A stretch of DNA of 64,000 nucleotides from Geodermatophilus ruber (GTDB taxonomy: Bacteria; Actinomycetota; Actinomycetes; Mycobacteriales; Geodermatophilaceae), in NCBI RefSeq assembly GCF_900114385.1, contig NZ_FOSW01000001.1, forward strand, positions 434,001-498,000, given 5' to 3'. Shown piece by piece: positions 26,651-38,144 of this stretch (position 1 is its first letter; each line of letters opens with the position of its first letter). The notes under the pieces were generated by a model. It was given only the letters and a program-made list of their open reading frames with translations. It did no database searches and was not told the DNA's origin. Both the position numbers and the translations under genes were made by a program.

Positions 26651-26706
26651 GCCCCCACCCCAGCACAGTGACGCCGGCTGCGCACTCGTCCGGCAGACTG
26701 GCGGGC

Positions 26707-27741
26707 ATGCCCGCGCCTCTTCCGTCGCTGCCCACCTCGATCGTCGGAAGCCTGCCCCAGCCGGAGTGGCTCATCGACCGGGAGAAGCTGGCCCACCAGT
26801 TCCCACCGCGGGTGCGGGCCCGGGAGCTGTGGCGGGTGGCCCCGGAGTTCCTCGCCGAGGCCCAGGACGACGCGACCCTCCTGGCCATCCGCGCGCAGGA
26901 GGAGGCGGGGCTGGACATCCTGACCGACGGGGAGATCCGCCGGGAGTCCTACTCCAACCACTTCGCCACCGCGCTCGACGGCATCGACCTGGACATCCCG
27001 GGCACGGTCATCAACCGCTCCGGCAAGCCGATCCCGGTGCCGCGGGTGGCCGGCGACCTCGCCCGGCGGCGGCCGATCCAGGCCGCCGACGTCCGGTTCC
27101 TCCGGGCGCACACCGACCGGACGGTGAAGATCACCGTGCCGGGCCCGTTCACCATGGCGCAGCAGTCGCAGAACGACCACTACGCCGACGACCGCGCCCT
27201 GGCGCTGGCCTACGCCGACGTCGTGCGCGCCGAGATCGCCGACCTGTTCGCCGCGGGCGCCGACATCGTGCAGATCGACGAGCCGTGGCTGCAGGCCCGG
27301 CCGGACGTCGCCCGCAAGTACGGCGCGGAAGCGGTCACCCGGGCCGTGGAGGGCGCCCCTGGGCCGGTGCACCTGCACCTGTGCTTCGGCTACGCCGTGA
27401 TGGTCGCCGAGCGGCCCGAGGGCTACTCGTTCCTGTCCGAGCTGGCCGACACCCCGGTCGACACGGTGTCGGTGGAGACCGCGCAGTCGCACCTGGACCC
27501 GGCGACCCTGCGCCCGCTGCGCGGCAAGGGCGTCGCCCTGGGCGTCCTCGACCTCTCCACCCCGGAGGTGGAGACCGCCGAGGTGATCGCCGACCGGGTG
27601 CGCCGGGCGCTGGACGACGTCGACGTCGAGAAGCTGGTTCTCTCCAGCGACTGCGGCCTGAAGTACCTGCCCCGCGCCTCGGCCGAGGGCAAGATGCGCT
27701 CGCTGGCCCGGGCCGCGGAGATCGTGCGCGCCGAGCTCTGA
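26707..27741 (+). CDS. MetE-like (cobalamin-independent methionine synthase C-terminal domain) protein
   Basis: A 344-residue protein equivalent to the catalytic barrel of MetE alone; full MetE is about 750 residues with a duplicated barrel. TSIVGSLPQPEWL is the N-terminal signature, and DILTDGEIRRESYSNHFA and VQIDEPWLQARPD are substrate-binding segments. Zinc ligands are visible as His and Cys in HLHLCFGYA, a Glu in VSVETAQ and Cys in SSDCGLKYLPR. Such core-only proteins may methylate homocysteine using a donor other than folylpolyglutamate. Placement next to metYX fits a methionine role, but it lies past a convergent gene and is a separate transcript. Confidence 0.85.
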   Translation: MPAPLPSLPTSIVGSLPQPEWLIDREKLAHQFPPRVRARELWRVAPEFLAEAQDDATLLAIRAQEEAGLDILTDGEIRRESYSNHFATALDGIDLDIPGTVINRSGKPIPVPRVAGDLARRRPIQAADVRFLRAHTDRTVKITVPGPFTMAQQSQNDHYADDRALALAYADVVRAEIADLFAAGADIVQIDEPWLQARPDVARKYGAEAVTRAVEGAPGPVHLHLCFGYAVMVAERPEGYSFLSELADTPVDTVSVETAQSHLDPATLRPLRGKGVALGVLDLSTPEVETAEVIADRVRRALDDVDVEKLVLSSDCGLKYLPRASAEGKMRSLARAAEIVRAEL

Positions 27742-27802
27742 CCCCGGCGCGGATCACCGGTCCGGGCTCCAGTTCCCGGCCCGGACGGTCGATGGAGATC
27801 AG

Positions 27803-28786
27803 GTGAGCGCACAGCCCCGCCGGATGGCCGCCGTCCTCCTCGCCGCCCTCGCCCTCGTGGGGGCCGCCGTGACACCCGCCGCGGCGGCTCCCCGGGCGAG
27901 CGGGGACCCGGCGGCCCGCACGCAGCTCCTGCAGTTCGGCGTCACCACGCCCGGCGGGCCGGCCGCCACGGACGAGCTCGACGGCGTGGCCGCGTCCGCC
28001 GGGACGCAGCCGGCGATCGTCCTCTTCTACGCCGACTTCACCACCCCGCCCCCGATCGCCGGCCTCGACGCGGTCGCCGCCCGCGGCGCCACGCCGCTGG
28101 TCACCTGGGAGCCGTGGCAGTGGGGCGCGACCGACCAGGCGCGGTTCTCGCTGGCGAGCATCGCCGCCGGCCGGCACGACGGCTACCTCCGGCAGTGGGC
28201 CGACGCGCTGCGCGCGTGGGGCCGGCCGGTCCGGCTGCGGTTCGCGCACGAGCAGAACGGCACCTGGTACCCGTGGGCGGTCGGCAGCGGGGGCACCACC
28301 GCGGCCCAGCACGTCAGCGCGTGGCGGCACGTGGTGCAGCTGTTCCGAGACGCCGGGGCGGCGAACGTGACCTTCGTGTGGAACCCGAACGTCAGCTTCC
28401 CCGGCTCCTCGCCGATCGGTGCCACCTGGCCCGGGAAGCGGTACGTCGACGTCGTCGGTCTCGACGGCTACAACTGGGGGACCTCGACGAGCTGGACCGC
28501 CTGGCAGACGCCGCAGCAGCTCTTCGACGCCAGCCTGCGCGAGCTGCGCGGCCTCGCCCCCCGCACCCCGATCCTGATCAGCGAGGTGGCCTCGGCGGAG
28601 GCCGGCGGGGACAAGGCCGCCTGGATCCGGGCGCTGGTCGCCCACCTCGACGCCCAGTCAGACGTCACCGGGTTCGTCTGGTTCGACCACGACAAGGAGA
28701 CCGACTGGCGGATCGCCAGCAGCCCCGCGTCGGCCGAGGCCCTGCGCGCCGCGCTGGCCGCGCGCACCGCACCCACCCTCCGGTGA
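27803..28786 (+). CDS. secreted GH26-type glycoside hydrolase (beta-mannanase-like)
   Basis: A 327-residue exported (beta/alpha)8-barrel glycosidase. The signal peptide covers residues 1-29 (hydrophobic LLAALALVGAAVTP, AAAA cleavage region). The catalytic acid/base is probably Glu150 in RLRFAHEQNGTWYPW, and the nucleophile Glu261 in ILISEVAS, matching the GH26 arrangement. FVWNPN and DVVGLDGYNWG are further family motifs. The likely role is hydrolysis of mannan or a related beta-glucan outside the cell; specificity is inferred. Start GTG at 27803 with GGAGATCAG upstream. Followed by a strong convergent terminator. Confidence 0.86.
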   Translation: MSAQPRRMAAVLLAALALVGAAVTPAAAAPRASGDPAARTQLLQFGVTTPGGPAATDELDGVAASAGTQPAIVLFYADFTTPPPIAGLDAVAARGATPLVTWEPWQWGATDQARFSLASIAAGRHDGYLRQWADALRAWGRPVRLRFAHEQNGTWYPWAVGSGGTTAAQHVSAWRHVVQLFRDAGAANVTFVWNPNVSFPGSSPIGATWPGKRYVDVVGLDGYNWGTSTSWTAWQTPQQLFDASLRELRGLAPRTPILISEVASAEAGGDKAAWIRALVAHLDAQSDVTGFVWFDHDKETDWRIASSPASAEALRAALAARTAPTLR

Positions 28787-28838
28787 GCGGCGAGGACGAG
28801 CCCCGGCGAAGCCCCGCGGCCGGACCCGGCCGGGCGGC

Positions 28839-28873
28839 GCCGCGTCGTCCCCGGCGGCCGGGGACGACGCGGC
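28839..28873. terminator. perfect 16-bp bidirectional hairpin terminator
   Basis: GCCGCGTCGTCCCCGG (28839-28854) pairs perfectly with 28858-28873 around a CGG loop. It separates the GH26 gene from the converging glutamate dehydrogenase gene. Confidence 0.88.
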
Positions 28874-28880
28874 GGGAGCC

Positions 28881-31404
<2,524 letters not shown>

Positions 31405-31604
31405 CCCTGCCTCCCCTCGCCGCGCGCCGCCCACCTCGGGCGACTTCCCGCGCGTCCGTACGGACGGTAGGGAGACGGTGGCGCGAAGTAGGGGTGCCGC
31501 GCGGACCGGCCGGGACGGCGTCGTCCCGTTCGTCACAGCCGCCCCAGGAGGCGCCCGGCGCCCCGCCGCGAGCCCGTCCTGTCGGAACCGGCAGGTAGGG
31601 CGCG

Positions 31605-31907
31605 TCAGCCGGCGAGGGGCTCCTGGGCGTCGAGGCCGGAGACGGTGTCGAGGTCGCGCAGCACGGCGCTCAGCTCGTCGGCGGTCCACGGTTCGCAGCA
31701 GGTGCAGCCGCTGTCGGCGAAGCTCACCAGCCCGAGGAGGCCCTCGGCCTGGTCCTCGGCGATGGCCAGGTGCCCGGTGGAGGGATGGCGGTGGCAGGCG
31801 CAGGCGGCGGCGCACAGCCCCAGGCCCCAGCCCGAGACCACGATCGTGTCGCCGTCGTCCCAGACCTGGCCGATCTGGAAGACGGACGGCTTCTGACTCC
31901 TGGTCAT
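31605..31907 (-). CDS. small Cys-rich protein, unknown function
   Basis: A 100-residue cytosolic protein I do not recognise. Its middle has CAAACACHRHP (three Cys, two His within eleven residues) and later SGCTCCEPW (three more Cys), a composition suggesting zinc or Fe-S binding or a redox relay. It opens MTRSQKPSVFQIGQVW and is otherwise acidic. GAGGGGAGGACTCCCG before the ATG at 31907 gives a strong start. It lies 200 bp upstream of the NlpC/P60 gene on the same strand, with no clear operon. The 265 bp upstream hold no gene I can support. Confidence 0.65.
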   Translation of the reverse strand: MTRSQKPSVFQIGQVWDDGDTIVVSGWGLGLCAAACACHRHPSTGHLAIAEDQAEGLLGLVSFADSGCTCCEPWTADELSAVLRDLDTVSGLDAQEPLAG

Positions 31908-32173
31908 CGGGAGTCCTCCCCTCGACGGCCCCGGCAGCGCGGAGCCCGTGTGCGGTGGGGCGAGAAAATTGCCCACACCACGTTTCGGCGGTCTTGCGGG
32001 GCGGTACAGCCGAGAGTTGGACTTCACGGGGCCGCCTCTGCGACACCTACGGTATTGAGGCAGACGCATACCGTCACGGTCACCATCCGCCAGAACTGTG
32101 ACGGACCGGTTGTCACACCCGGACCGGCAGGGCGGCTGCTCGGCGTGGCGAGGGCCCGGGTCAGCTGGCGGCG

Positions 32174-33562
32174 TCAGCTCGCCGGCGACACCGAGCTCAT
32201 GTTGAAGTCCGGCACCCGGACCGGCGGCATGGCGGCACGGGTGAACCAGTCGTTCCACTCGCGCGGCAGCGTGCGCTCGGTCCGGCCGGCCTCGGTGATC
32301 CGGCCGAGCAGGTCGACCGGCGACTCGTTGAAGCGGAAGTTGTTGACCGCACCGGTCACCTCCCCGCCCTCCACGAGGAAGACGCCGTCGCGGGTGAGCC
32401 CGGTGAGCAGCAGCGTCTGCGGATCGACCTCGCGGATGTACCAGAGCGTGGTGAGCAGCAGCCCGCGGTCGGTGGCGGCGACCATCTCCTCCTGGGTCGC
32501 GGTCGCGCCAGGCGCCTCGAGGATCAGGTTGTCCACCGCGGCGGTGGCCGGGGCGGTCGTCCGCAGTGCCCAGTAGCGCGGGCGGATCAGGTTGGTGAGG
32601 ACGCCGTCGCGGATCCAGTCGATCGCCGGCGTCGCCATGCCGTTGTCGAACACCGAGGCGGCGCCCGAGGAGTGGCTCACCGCCTGGAACGGGGTGGCCT
32701 CCAGCCCCGGGGCGAAGGGGTCGCTGCGCAGGGCGAGGGGCAGCGCGGCGAGCCGCTCGCCGATCCGGTTGCCGCCGCCGGGCCTGGCGAACACGTTGCG
32801 GCCCTCGTCGGCGTCGCGGGCCTCCATCGTCCAGTAGGCGTAGATCATCAGATCGCTGATCGCCGACGGCGGCAGCAGCGTCTCGTAGCGGCCGGCCGGC
32901 AGCTCGATGCGGCGCTTCGACCAGCCCAGCTTGCGCTCCACCTCGGCGGCCAGGGCCTCCACCGAGACGTCGGTGAAGTCCCGGGTGCCGGCGCCGGCCC
33001 ACACCGAGCGGCTCATGTCGCCGCTCTTGCCGTTGAGCTCCACCCGGCCGGTGGGCTGGTCGTGCCGCAGCCGCAGCCCGGTCGAGGTGCCCAGGTACGT
33101 CGTCGCCATCGAGTGCTCGGCGAAGCCGAACAGCAGCTCCCCGCGGTCGCGCGCCTCCCCGAAGGCCTGCCCGAGGGCGGGGGCGAAGTCGGAGAGGGTG
33201 CCGATCGAGGTCTCCGCGGCGTCGGCGTCCCAGTCCCCGCTGCCCGGCGGGGTCTCCGACACCAGCGGCATCGCGTCCTCGGCGGGACCGGCGTCCCGGG
33301 CGGCCCGCTCGCTGGCCGCGACCAGGTCGGCGATGTCCGGGCTGCCGGTGCGCGCGACCGTGCCGGCCGCCATCCCGGCGCCGCCGTCGACGAAGGAGAT
33401 GACGACGACCTGGCGGGACCGCATGGACCCGTTGGTGGTCAGGCTGTTGTTCGCCCAGCGGAGGTTGGCCTCCGAGCTCTCCACGACGAAGGCGACCTGC
33501 CCGTCGGCCGTCGAGGCGGCCAGCGCCTTCTCGACCACCTCCTGCGGACGCGACCAGCTCAT
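32174..33562 (-). CDS. TldE/PmbA-type metalloprotease-related protein
   Basis: A 462-residue member of the TldD/PmbA family, the non-metal partner (TldE) of a TldD/TldE protease that trims peptides such as microcin or modified RiPP precursors in E. coli. Family segments include [26 protein letters not shown] and [32 protein letters not shown]. No HExxxH metal motif is present, consistent with TldE. The ATG at 33562 overlaps the stop of a 24-residue reading frame, which itself overlaps the stop of the TldD gene, so translation is chained. Confidence 0.88.
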   Translation of the reverse strand: MSWSRPQEVVEKALAASTADGQVAFVVESSEANLRWANNSLTTNGSMRSRQVVVISFVDGGAGMAAGTVARTGSPDIADLVAASERAARDAGPAEDAMPLVSETPPGSGDWDADAAETSIGTLSDFAPALGQAFGEARDRGELLFGFAEHSMATTYLGTSTGLRLRHDQPTGRVELNGKSGDMSRSVWAGAGTRDFTDVSVEALAAEVERKLGWSKRRIELPAGRYETLLPPSAISDLMIYAYWTMEARDADEGRNVFARPGGGNRIGERLAALPLALRSDPFAPGLEATPFQAVSHSSGAASVFDNGMATPAIDWIRDGVLTNLIRPRYWALRTTAPATAAVDNLILEAPGATATQEEMVAATDRGLLLTTLWYIREVDPQTLLLTGLTRDGVFLVEGGEVTGAVNNFRFNESPVDLLGRITEAGRTERTLPREWNDWFTRAAMPPVRVPDFNMSSVSPAS

Positions 33563-33633
33563 CGCTCCGCTCCTCGCTCGCCGGCGCTCGCTGCGGTGCT
33601 CACAGCCCGCTCGCTGGCGCTCGCACCGCTCAT
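33559..33633 (-). CDS. 24-residue linker reading frame between tldD and tldE (GAGCG-repeat derived)
   Basis: A short frame, MSGASASERAVSTAASAGERG and three more residues. Its ATG overlaps the TldD stop (ATGA) and its TGA overlaps the TldE ATG (ATGA). The DNA is a run of GCGAGC/GAGCG-type units like the interspersed low-complexity spacers seen in many actinobacteria. It may serve only to re-couple translation after a spacer insertion. No function as a peptide is claimed. Confidence 0.35.
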   Translation of the reverse strand: MSGASASERAVSTAASAGERGAER

Positions 33634-35144
33634 CGCCCGGCCTCCTGCACCGTGTTGAGGATGTTGACGTTCTGGAACAGGGCCGCCGGGCAGCCGTGGC
33701 TGACCGGGGCGGTCTGCCCGGGCTGGGCCTTGCCGCAGTTGAAAGCGCCGGCCAGGACGTAGGTCTGCGGCCCACCGACGACACTCATCGAACCCCAGAA
33801 GTCCGTCGTCGTCGCCTGGTAGGCGACGTCCTTGAGCTGCCCGGCCAGCCGGCCGCCCTCGATCCGGTAGAACCGCTGGCCGGTGAACTGGAAGTTGTAG
33901 CGCTGCATGTCGATCGACCAGCTCTTGTCGCCGACGACGTAGATGCCGCGCTCGACCCCGGCGATGATCTCCTCGGTCGAGGGCCCGCCGGGCGCCGGCT
34001 GCAGCGAGACGTTGGCCATCCGCTGCACCGGCACGTGCCGGGAGGAGTCGGCGAACGCGCAGCCGTTGGAGCGGGGCAGCCCACGCAGCCGGGCCATGTT
34101 CCGGTCGACCTGGTAGCCGACGAGCACGCCGTCCTTGACGATGTCCCACTGCTGACCGGCGACGCCCTCGTCGTCCCAGCCGACGGTGGACAGCCCGTGC
34201 TCGGCGGTCCGGTCGCCGGTCACGTTCATCAGCGGCGAGCCGTACTGCAGGGTGTCGAGCTTGTCGACGGTGGCGAAGGAGGTGCCGGCGTAGGCGGCCT
34301 CGTAGCCCAGCGCCCGGTCCAGCTCGGTGGCGTGGCCGATGGACTCGTGGATGGTCAGCCACAGGTTGGACGGGTCGACGACGAGGTCGTACCGGCCGGC
34401 CTCGACCGAGGGGGCCTTGGTCTTCTCCCGCAGCAGCTCGGGGATCTCGGCCAGCTCGCCGTCCCAGTCCCAGCCGGTGCCGGTGAGGTACTCCCAGCCG
34501 CGGCCGACCGGCGGGGCGAGGGTGCGCATGCTCTCGAACGCGCCGGTGTTGCGGTCGACGGTCAGCGCGGTGATCTCCGGGTGCAGGCGCACCCGCTGCT
34601 GCCGGGTGCGGGTGCCCGCGGTGTCGGCGTAGTACTTCTGCTCCTTGACCATCAGGCAGCTGGTCTGCACGTGCTCCACGCCGTCCGCGGACAGCAGCCG
34701 CTCCGACAGCTCGGTGAGCCGGCCGGTCTTCTCGGCGTCGGGCACCTCGAACGGGTCGAGGGCGTAGTCGGAGACGTGGACGGCGGCGGGGTACACCGGC
34801 TCGGGGGCCAGCGCGACCCGGTCGCTGTTGACCGCGGCGGAGACCCGGGCGACCGCGACGGCCTCCTCGGCCAGCCGGACGGCTTCGGCGGCGGTGAGCA
34901 CGACGCCCGCGGCGAACCCCCAGGTGCCCTCGTGGATGACCCGCACCGCCAACCCGAGGTCCTCGCCGTCGACGAGGGCCTCCAGCCGGGCGTCGCGCAG
35001 GCTGATCGACTGGGTGCGGATCCGCTCCACCCGCAGGTCGGCGTGCTCGCAGCCGAGGTCGCGGGCGCGGGAGAGCGCGGCGTCGGTCAGCGCATCGAGG
35101 GGGAGGGCGAGGAAGGACGCGTCCACGTCATGGGAGGCAGCCAC
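33630..35144 (-). CDS. tldD: TldD metalloprotease
   Basis: A 504-residue zinc metalloprotease of the TldD family. The metal-binding motif HESIGH (266-271) with the following ATELD is intact. Downstream are SNGCAFADSSRHVPVQRMANV, GDKSWSIDMQRYNFQFTGQRFYRIEGG and a Cys in AGAFNCGKAQPGQ, conserved in TldD. Together with TldE it would form the heterodimeric protease with an enclosed active site that accepts only unfolded peptides. Start GTG at 35144. Its stop overlaps the linker frame that leads into tldE. A role in maturing the mycofactocin precursor is conceivable but nothing here shows it; MftE is the known peptidase. Confidence 0.9.
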   Translation of the reverse strand: MAASHDVDASFLALPLDALTDAALSRARDLGCEHADLRVERIRTQSISLRDARLEALVDGEDLGLAVRVIHEGTWGFAAGVVLTAAEAVRLAEEAVAVARVSAAVNSDRVALAPEPVYPAAVHVSDYALDPFEVPDAEKTGRLTELSERLLSADGVEHVQTSCLMVKEQKYYADTAGTRTRQQRVRLHPEITALTVDRNTGAFESMRTLAPPVGRGWEYLTGTGWDWDGELAEIPELLREKTKAPSVEAGRYDLVVDPSNLWLTIHESIGHATELDRALGYEAAYAGTSFATVDKLDTLQYGSPLMNVTGDRTAEHGLSTVGWDDEGVAGQQWDIVKDGVLVGYQVDRNMARLRGLPRSNGCAFADSSRHVPVQRMANVSLQPAPGGPSTEEIIAGVERGIYVVGDKSWSIDMQRYNFQFTGQRFYRIEGGRLAGQLKDVAYQATTTDFWGSMSVVGGPQTYVLAGAFNCGKAQPGQTAPVSHGCPAALFQNVNILNTVQEAGR

Positions 35145-35236
35145 CCGCTCTGTCTACCAGCCCCCGCGGTCCGCCTCCCCTGGTCGGTTTTCGCGATATC
35201 CGGCGTTGGGGGTCGGCCCGAGGGGTACCCGCAGGC

Positions 35237-36052
35237 ATGGCCTCGTCCCCGCAGTCCCCCGCCGACGACGTCACCCTCACTTTCGGCGGCAACGCCACGA
35301 CCCTGCTGCGCATCGGAAACTTCACGCTGCTCACCGACCCCAACTTCCTGCACCGGGGGCAGCGCGCGTACCTCGGATACGGGCTGTGGACCAAGCGGCT
35401 CACCGAGCCCGCGCTGGAGCCGCCGCAGCTACCGCTGCTGGACGCGATCGTGCTGTCGCACCTGCACGGCGACCACTGGGACCGGATCGCCACCCGGCAC
35501 CTGGACCCCACCACCCCGCTGGTGACCACCCCGGCGGCAGCCAGGCGGCTGGGCCAGCGGGGCTTCGTCGCCACCGCGGACCTGCGCCCCTGGCAGCGGC
35601 ACGAGCTCGGCCGCGACGGAGAGACGCTGCGGATCACCTCGGTGCCCGGCGTGCACGGGCCCGGGCCGATGGCGAAGCTGCTGCCGCCGGTGATGGGCAG
35701 CGTCCTGGAGCTGATCCGCGGCGGTGAGGTGAGCTGGCGCGGCTACATCAGCGGCGACACCCTGTTCCGCCCCTTCCTCGGGGAGGTACTGCAGCGCTGC
35801 GGCCCGCTGGACGTGGTCATCCCGCACCTCGGCGGCACGAAGGCGCTCGGCGTCACCGTCACCATGGACGGCCGGCAGGGCGCCGACCTCCTGGAGCTGC
35901 TGAAGCCGCCGGTGACCGTGCCCATCCACTACGACGACTACGACCGGTTCAAGTCCCCGCTGGGCGACTTCGTGCGCGAGGTCGCCGCCCGGCGGGCACC
36001 CGGAGAGCTGCGCACCGTGGTCCGTGGCGAGACGATCTCCCTGCGCGCCTGA
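35237..36052 (+). CDS. MBL-fold metal-dependent hydrolase
   Basis: A 271-residue metallo-beta-lactamase-fold protein resembling the UlaG/NAPE-PLD-like group. The metal motif is HLHGDHWD at 75-82. Further ligands are likely His in PGVHGPGP, Asp in SGDTLF and the late His in VPIHYDDYDRF. TFGGNATTLLRIGNFTLLTDPNF is the standard N-terminal beta sandwich entry. It is cytosolic with no signal peptide; substrate unknown (lactone or phosphodiester types are typical). Divergent from tldD, and ends at a perfect 21-bp terminator hairpin. Confidence 0.87.
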   Translation: MASSPQSPADDVTLTFGGNATTLLRIGNFTLLTDPNFLHRGQRAYLGYGLWTKRLTEPALEPPQLPLLDAIVLSHLHGDHWDRIATRHLDPTTPLVTTPAAARRLGQRGFVATADLRPWQRHELGRDGETLRITSVPGVHGPGPMAKLLPPVMGSVLELIRGGEVSWRGYISGDTLFRPFLGEVLQRCGPLDVVIPHLGGTKALGVTVTMDGRQGADLLELLKPPVTVPIHYDDYDRFKSPLGDFVREVAARRAPGELRTVVRGETISLRA

Positions 36053-36096
36053 GCGGAGTGGATTCGTCCGCGTCACGCGGACGAATCCACTCCGCT
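36052..36096. terminator. perfect 21-bp bidirectional hairpin terminator
   Basis: The left arm 36052-36072 (starting AGCGGAGTGG) pairs perfectly with 36076-36096 around a TCA loop. It overlaps the stop regions of the MBL-fold gene and the converging amidohydrolase gene, and can terminate both. Confidence 0.9.
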
Positions 36097-37393
36097 ACCG
36101 GCCGGCCAGGCGGGCGGCGCGGTTGGCGACGTCGGCCCGCAGCGCCTCGGCGTCCACCGTCGTGCAGGCGCCGTCGCGCACCACCGGCCGGCCGCCGACC
36201 CACACGTCGCGCACCAGCCGGGAGGCGCCGGACCAGACCAGGTGGGTGAGCAGGTCGCCGGGGTCCCCCACCGGCTCGAACAGCAGATCGCGGGTGTCGA
36301 CGTGCACGAGGTCGGCCCGGCGCCCGGCGGCCAGCTGCCCGAGGTCGGGGCGCCCGATCGCGTCAGCGGCCGCCCCGGTGGCCAGCCAGAACGCCTCGGC
36401 GGCGGTCAGTGCGGTCGCCGACCGCTCGGCCAGCCGGGCCAGCTGCGCGGCCAGCCGGACGTCGGCCAGCAGGTCCAGCCCGTCGTTGGACGCCGGCCCG
36501 TCGGTACCCAGGCCGACCCGGATGCCGCGGTCGAGCATCGCCCGCACCCGCGCCACGCCGCTGGCCAGCTTCGCGTTGCTCGCCGGGCAGTGCGCGACCG
36601 CGACGTCGTACTCGCGCCACAGCTCCAGGTCGCCGTCGTCCATGTGCACGCAGTGCGCGGCCAGCACCCGGCCGCCGAGCACGTCGTGCGCGGCCAGCAG
36701 CGCGGGTACCGACAACCCGTGGGTGGCCAGCAGGCCGGCGCCCTCGCTCGCGGTCTCCGCGACGTGCAGGTGGAACAGCAGGCCGTGCTCCCGGGCCGCG
36801 GCGGCCGCGTCGCGGAGCACCGGGAGCGGCACCGTGTAGGCCGCGTGCGGCCCGAGCCCGTACTCGACGGTGCCGTCCTCGGGGACCCCGGCGGCCAGCG
36901 CCACGGCGTCCCGCAGCTGGTCGGCCAGCGGCGGCATCCCGGGCAACGGCAGCAGCGGCGTCGCGATGACCGCCCGGGCGCCGGTGCGGCCCACCGCCGC
37001 GGCGATCCGCTCGGGGGAGAAGTACATCTCCACGCTGGTGGTCACCCCGCCGCGGAGCATCTCCGCCGACGCCGCGGTCATCGCCACCTCGACGTCGTCG
37101 GGGGTGAGCCGCCCCTCACGGGGCCAGATCACCTCACGCAGCCAGCGCTCCAACGGCAACCCCTCGGCCTGCCCGCGGAACAGCACCATCGGCGCGTGCG
37201 AGTGGGTGTTCACCATCCCCGGGGCCAGCACGCCGGGAACGGCGACGGTCGCGGCATCCCCGGCCGGCGGGGCGTCGTCGGCCGGGCCGACCCAGCTGAT
37301 CCGGCCGTCGTCGACGTCGACCACGGCGTCGGGCACCACGGTGCCCGCGCGGTCCCCGACGACGACAGCCCGGGCGGTGAAGCGCTGCCGCAT
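36095..37393 (-). CDS. amidohydrolase of the TRZ/ATZ (S-adenosylhomocysteine/8-oxoguanine deaminase-like) family
   Basis: A 432-residue metal-dependent amidohydrolase. MVNTHSHAPM carries the first metal-binding histidine pair, FHLHVAET the next histidine, AAHCVHMDDGD the substrate histidine and GLGTDGPASND the catalytic aspartate, with GRRADLVHVD closing the barrel. The pattern matches deaminases acting on adenosine-type purines or SAH/MTA, or guanine derivatives; the exact substrate is open. The ATG at 37393 is 64 bp from the divergent DedA gene. The frame upstream of it runs into the neighbouring promoter region and is not coding. Confidence 0.88.
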   Translation of the reverse strand: MRQRFTARAVVVGDRAGTVVPDAVVDVDDGRISWVGPADDAPPAGDAATVAVPGVLAPGMVNTHSHAPMVLFRGQAEGLPLERWLREVIWPREGRLTPDDVEVAMTAASAEMLRGGVTTSVEMYFSPERIAAAVGRTGARAVIATPLLPLPGMPPLADQLRDAVALAAGVPEDGTVEYGLGPHAAYTVPLPVLRDAAAAAREHGLLFHLHVAETASEGAGLLATHGLSVPALLAAHDVLGGRVLAAHCVHMDDGDLELWREYDVAVAHCPASNAKLASGVARVRAMLDRGIRVGLGTDGPASNDGLDLLADVRLAAQLARLAERSATALTAAEAFWLATGAAADAIGRPDLGQLAAGRRADLVHVDTRDLLFEPVGDPGDLLTHLVWSGASRLVRDVWVGGRPVVRDGACTTVDAEALRADVANRAARLAGR

Positions 37394-37457
37394 GCCCGGG
37401 CAACCTACCCCCGCCGCCGCCAGGTCCCGCCCGGACCGCGCCGTTACCGTGGAGCCC

Positions 37458-38144
37458 ATGTCGTTCCTCGCCGCCGCCGCATCCGACGAGGGCGGGATCA
37501 CCGGTTTCCTGCTGAACCTGGTGGAGACGCTGGGGCCGGTGGGCGTGGGCCTGTCCATCCTGCTGGAGACGGTGATCCCGCCGATCCCCAGCGAGGCGGT
37601 GCTCGGCCTGGCCGGTGTGCTGATCAACGACGGCCGGATGTCGGTCGTCCCGGTGGTCCTCTTCGCCACCCTCGGCTCGATCCTCGGCGCGATCTTCTTC
37701 TACTACATCGGCCGGGCGCTGGGCCCGCGCCGCTCGCACGCCTTCCTCGACCGGCTGCCGCTGGTGGAGACCGCGGACGTCGACCGCACCTTCGACTGGT
37801 TCCGCAGGCACGGCCGGGCCGCGGTCTTCTTCGGCCGGATGGTGCCGATCGTGCGCAGCTTCATCTCGGTCCCCGCCGGGGTGGTGCGCATGCCGTTCGG
37901 CCAGTTCGTCCTCTACTCGGCCGCCGGCAGCCTCATCTGGAACAGCGTGCTGATCGGCCTCGGCGTGGCGGTCGGCGACATCGTCAACGAGTACCTGCAC
38001 TACATGGACTACCTGCTCTACGCCGCGGTGGCGCTGGGCGTGGGCTGGCTGGTGTGGAAGCGGGCCAAGGCCGTCCGCCGGCACCGCCGCACGGCCGCCA
38101 CCGACCCCGCCCCCGGCGGGGACCTCGATCGGCCCGGGGCATGA
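37458..38144 (+). CDS. DedA-family membrane protein
   Basis: A 228-residue integral membrane protein of the DedA (SNARE-associated/VTT) family, related to proteins that flip or recycle undecaprenyl phosphate and maintain membrane potential. LLETVIPPIPSEAVLGLAGVL contains the conserved acidic residue and proline re-entrant loop, and FFGRMVPIVRSFISVPAGVVRMPFGQF carries the conserved arginines. Helices span the remainder, and the C-terminus is basic and cytosolic. GGAG precedes the ATG at 37458. Its stop overlaps the HAD gene (ATGA), giving an operon of three genes. Confidence 0.92.
   Translation: MSFLAAAASDEGGITGFLLNLVETLGPVGVGLSILLETVIPPIPSEAVLGLAGVLINDGRMSVVPVVLFATLGSILGAIFFYYIGRALGPRRSHAFLDRLPLVETADVDRTFDWFRRHGRAAVFFGRMVPIVRSFISVPAGVVRMPFGQFVLYSAAGSLIWNSVLIGLGVAVGDIVNEYLHYMDYLLYAAVALGVGWLVWKRAKAVRRHRRTAATDPAPGGDLDRPGA

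Noticed and set aside
33559-34362. 267-codon minus-strand frame through tldD
   Set aside because: Only its last 25 codons (the linker frame) lie outside tldD; the rest is out of frame with a conserved metalloprotease.
33630-35144. TldD as a mycofactocin or RiPP-specific protease of this locus
   Set aside because: It is about 12 kb from the mft genes, with its own TldE partner; MftE is the established peptidase, so no link is supported.
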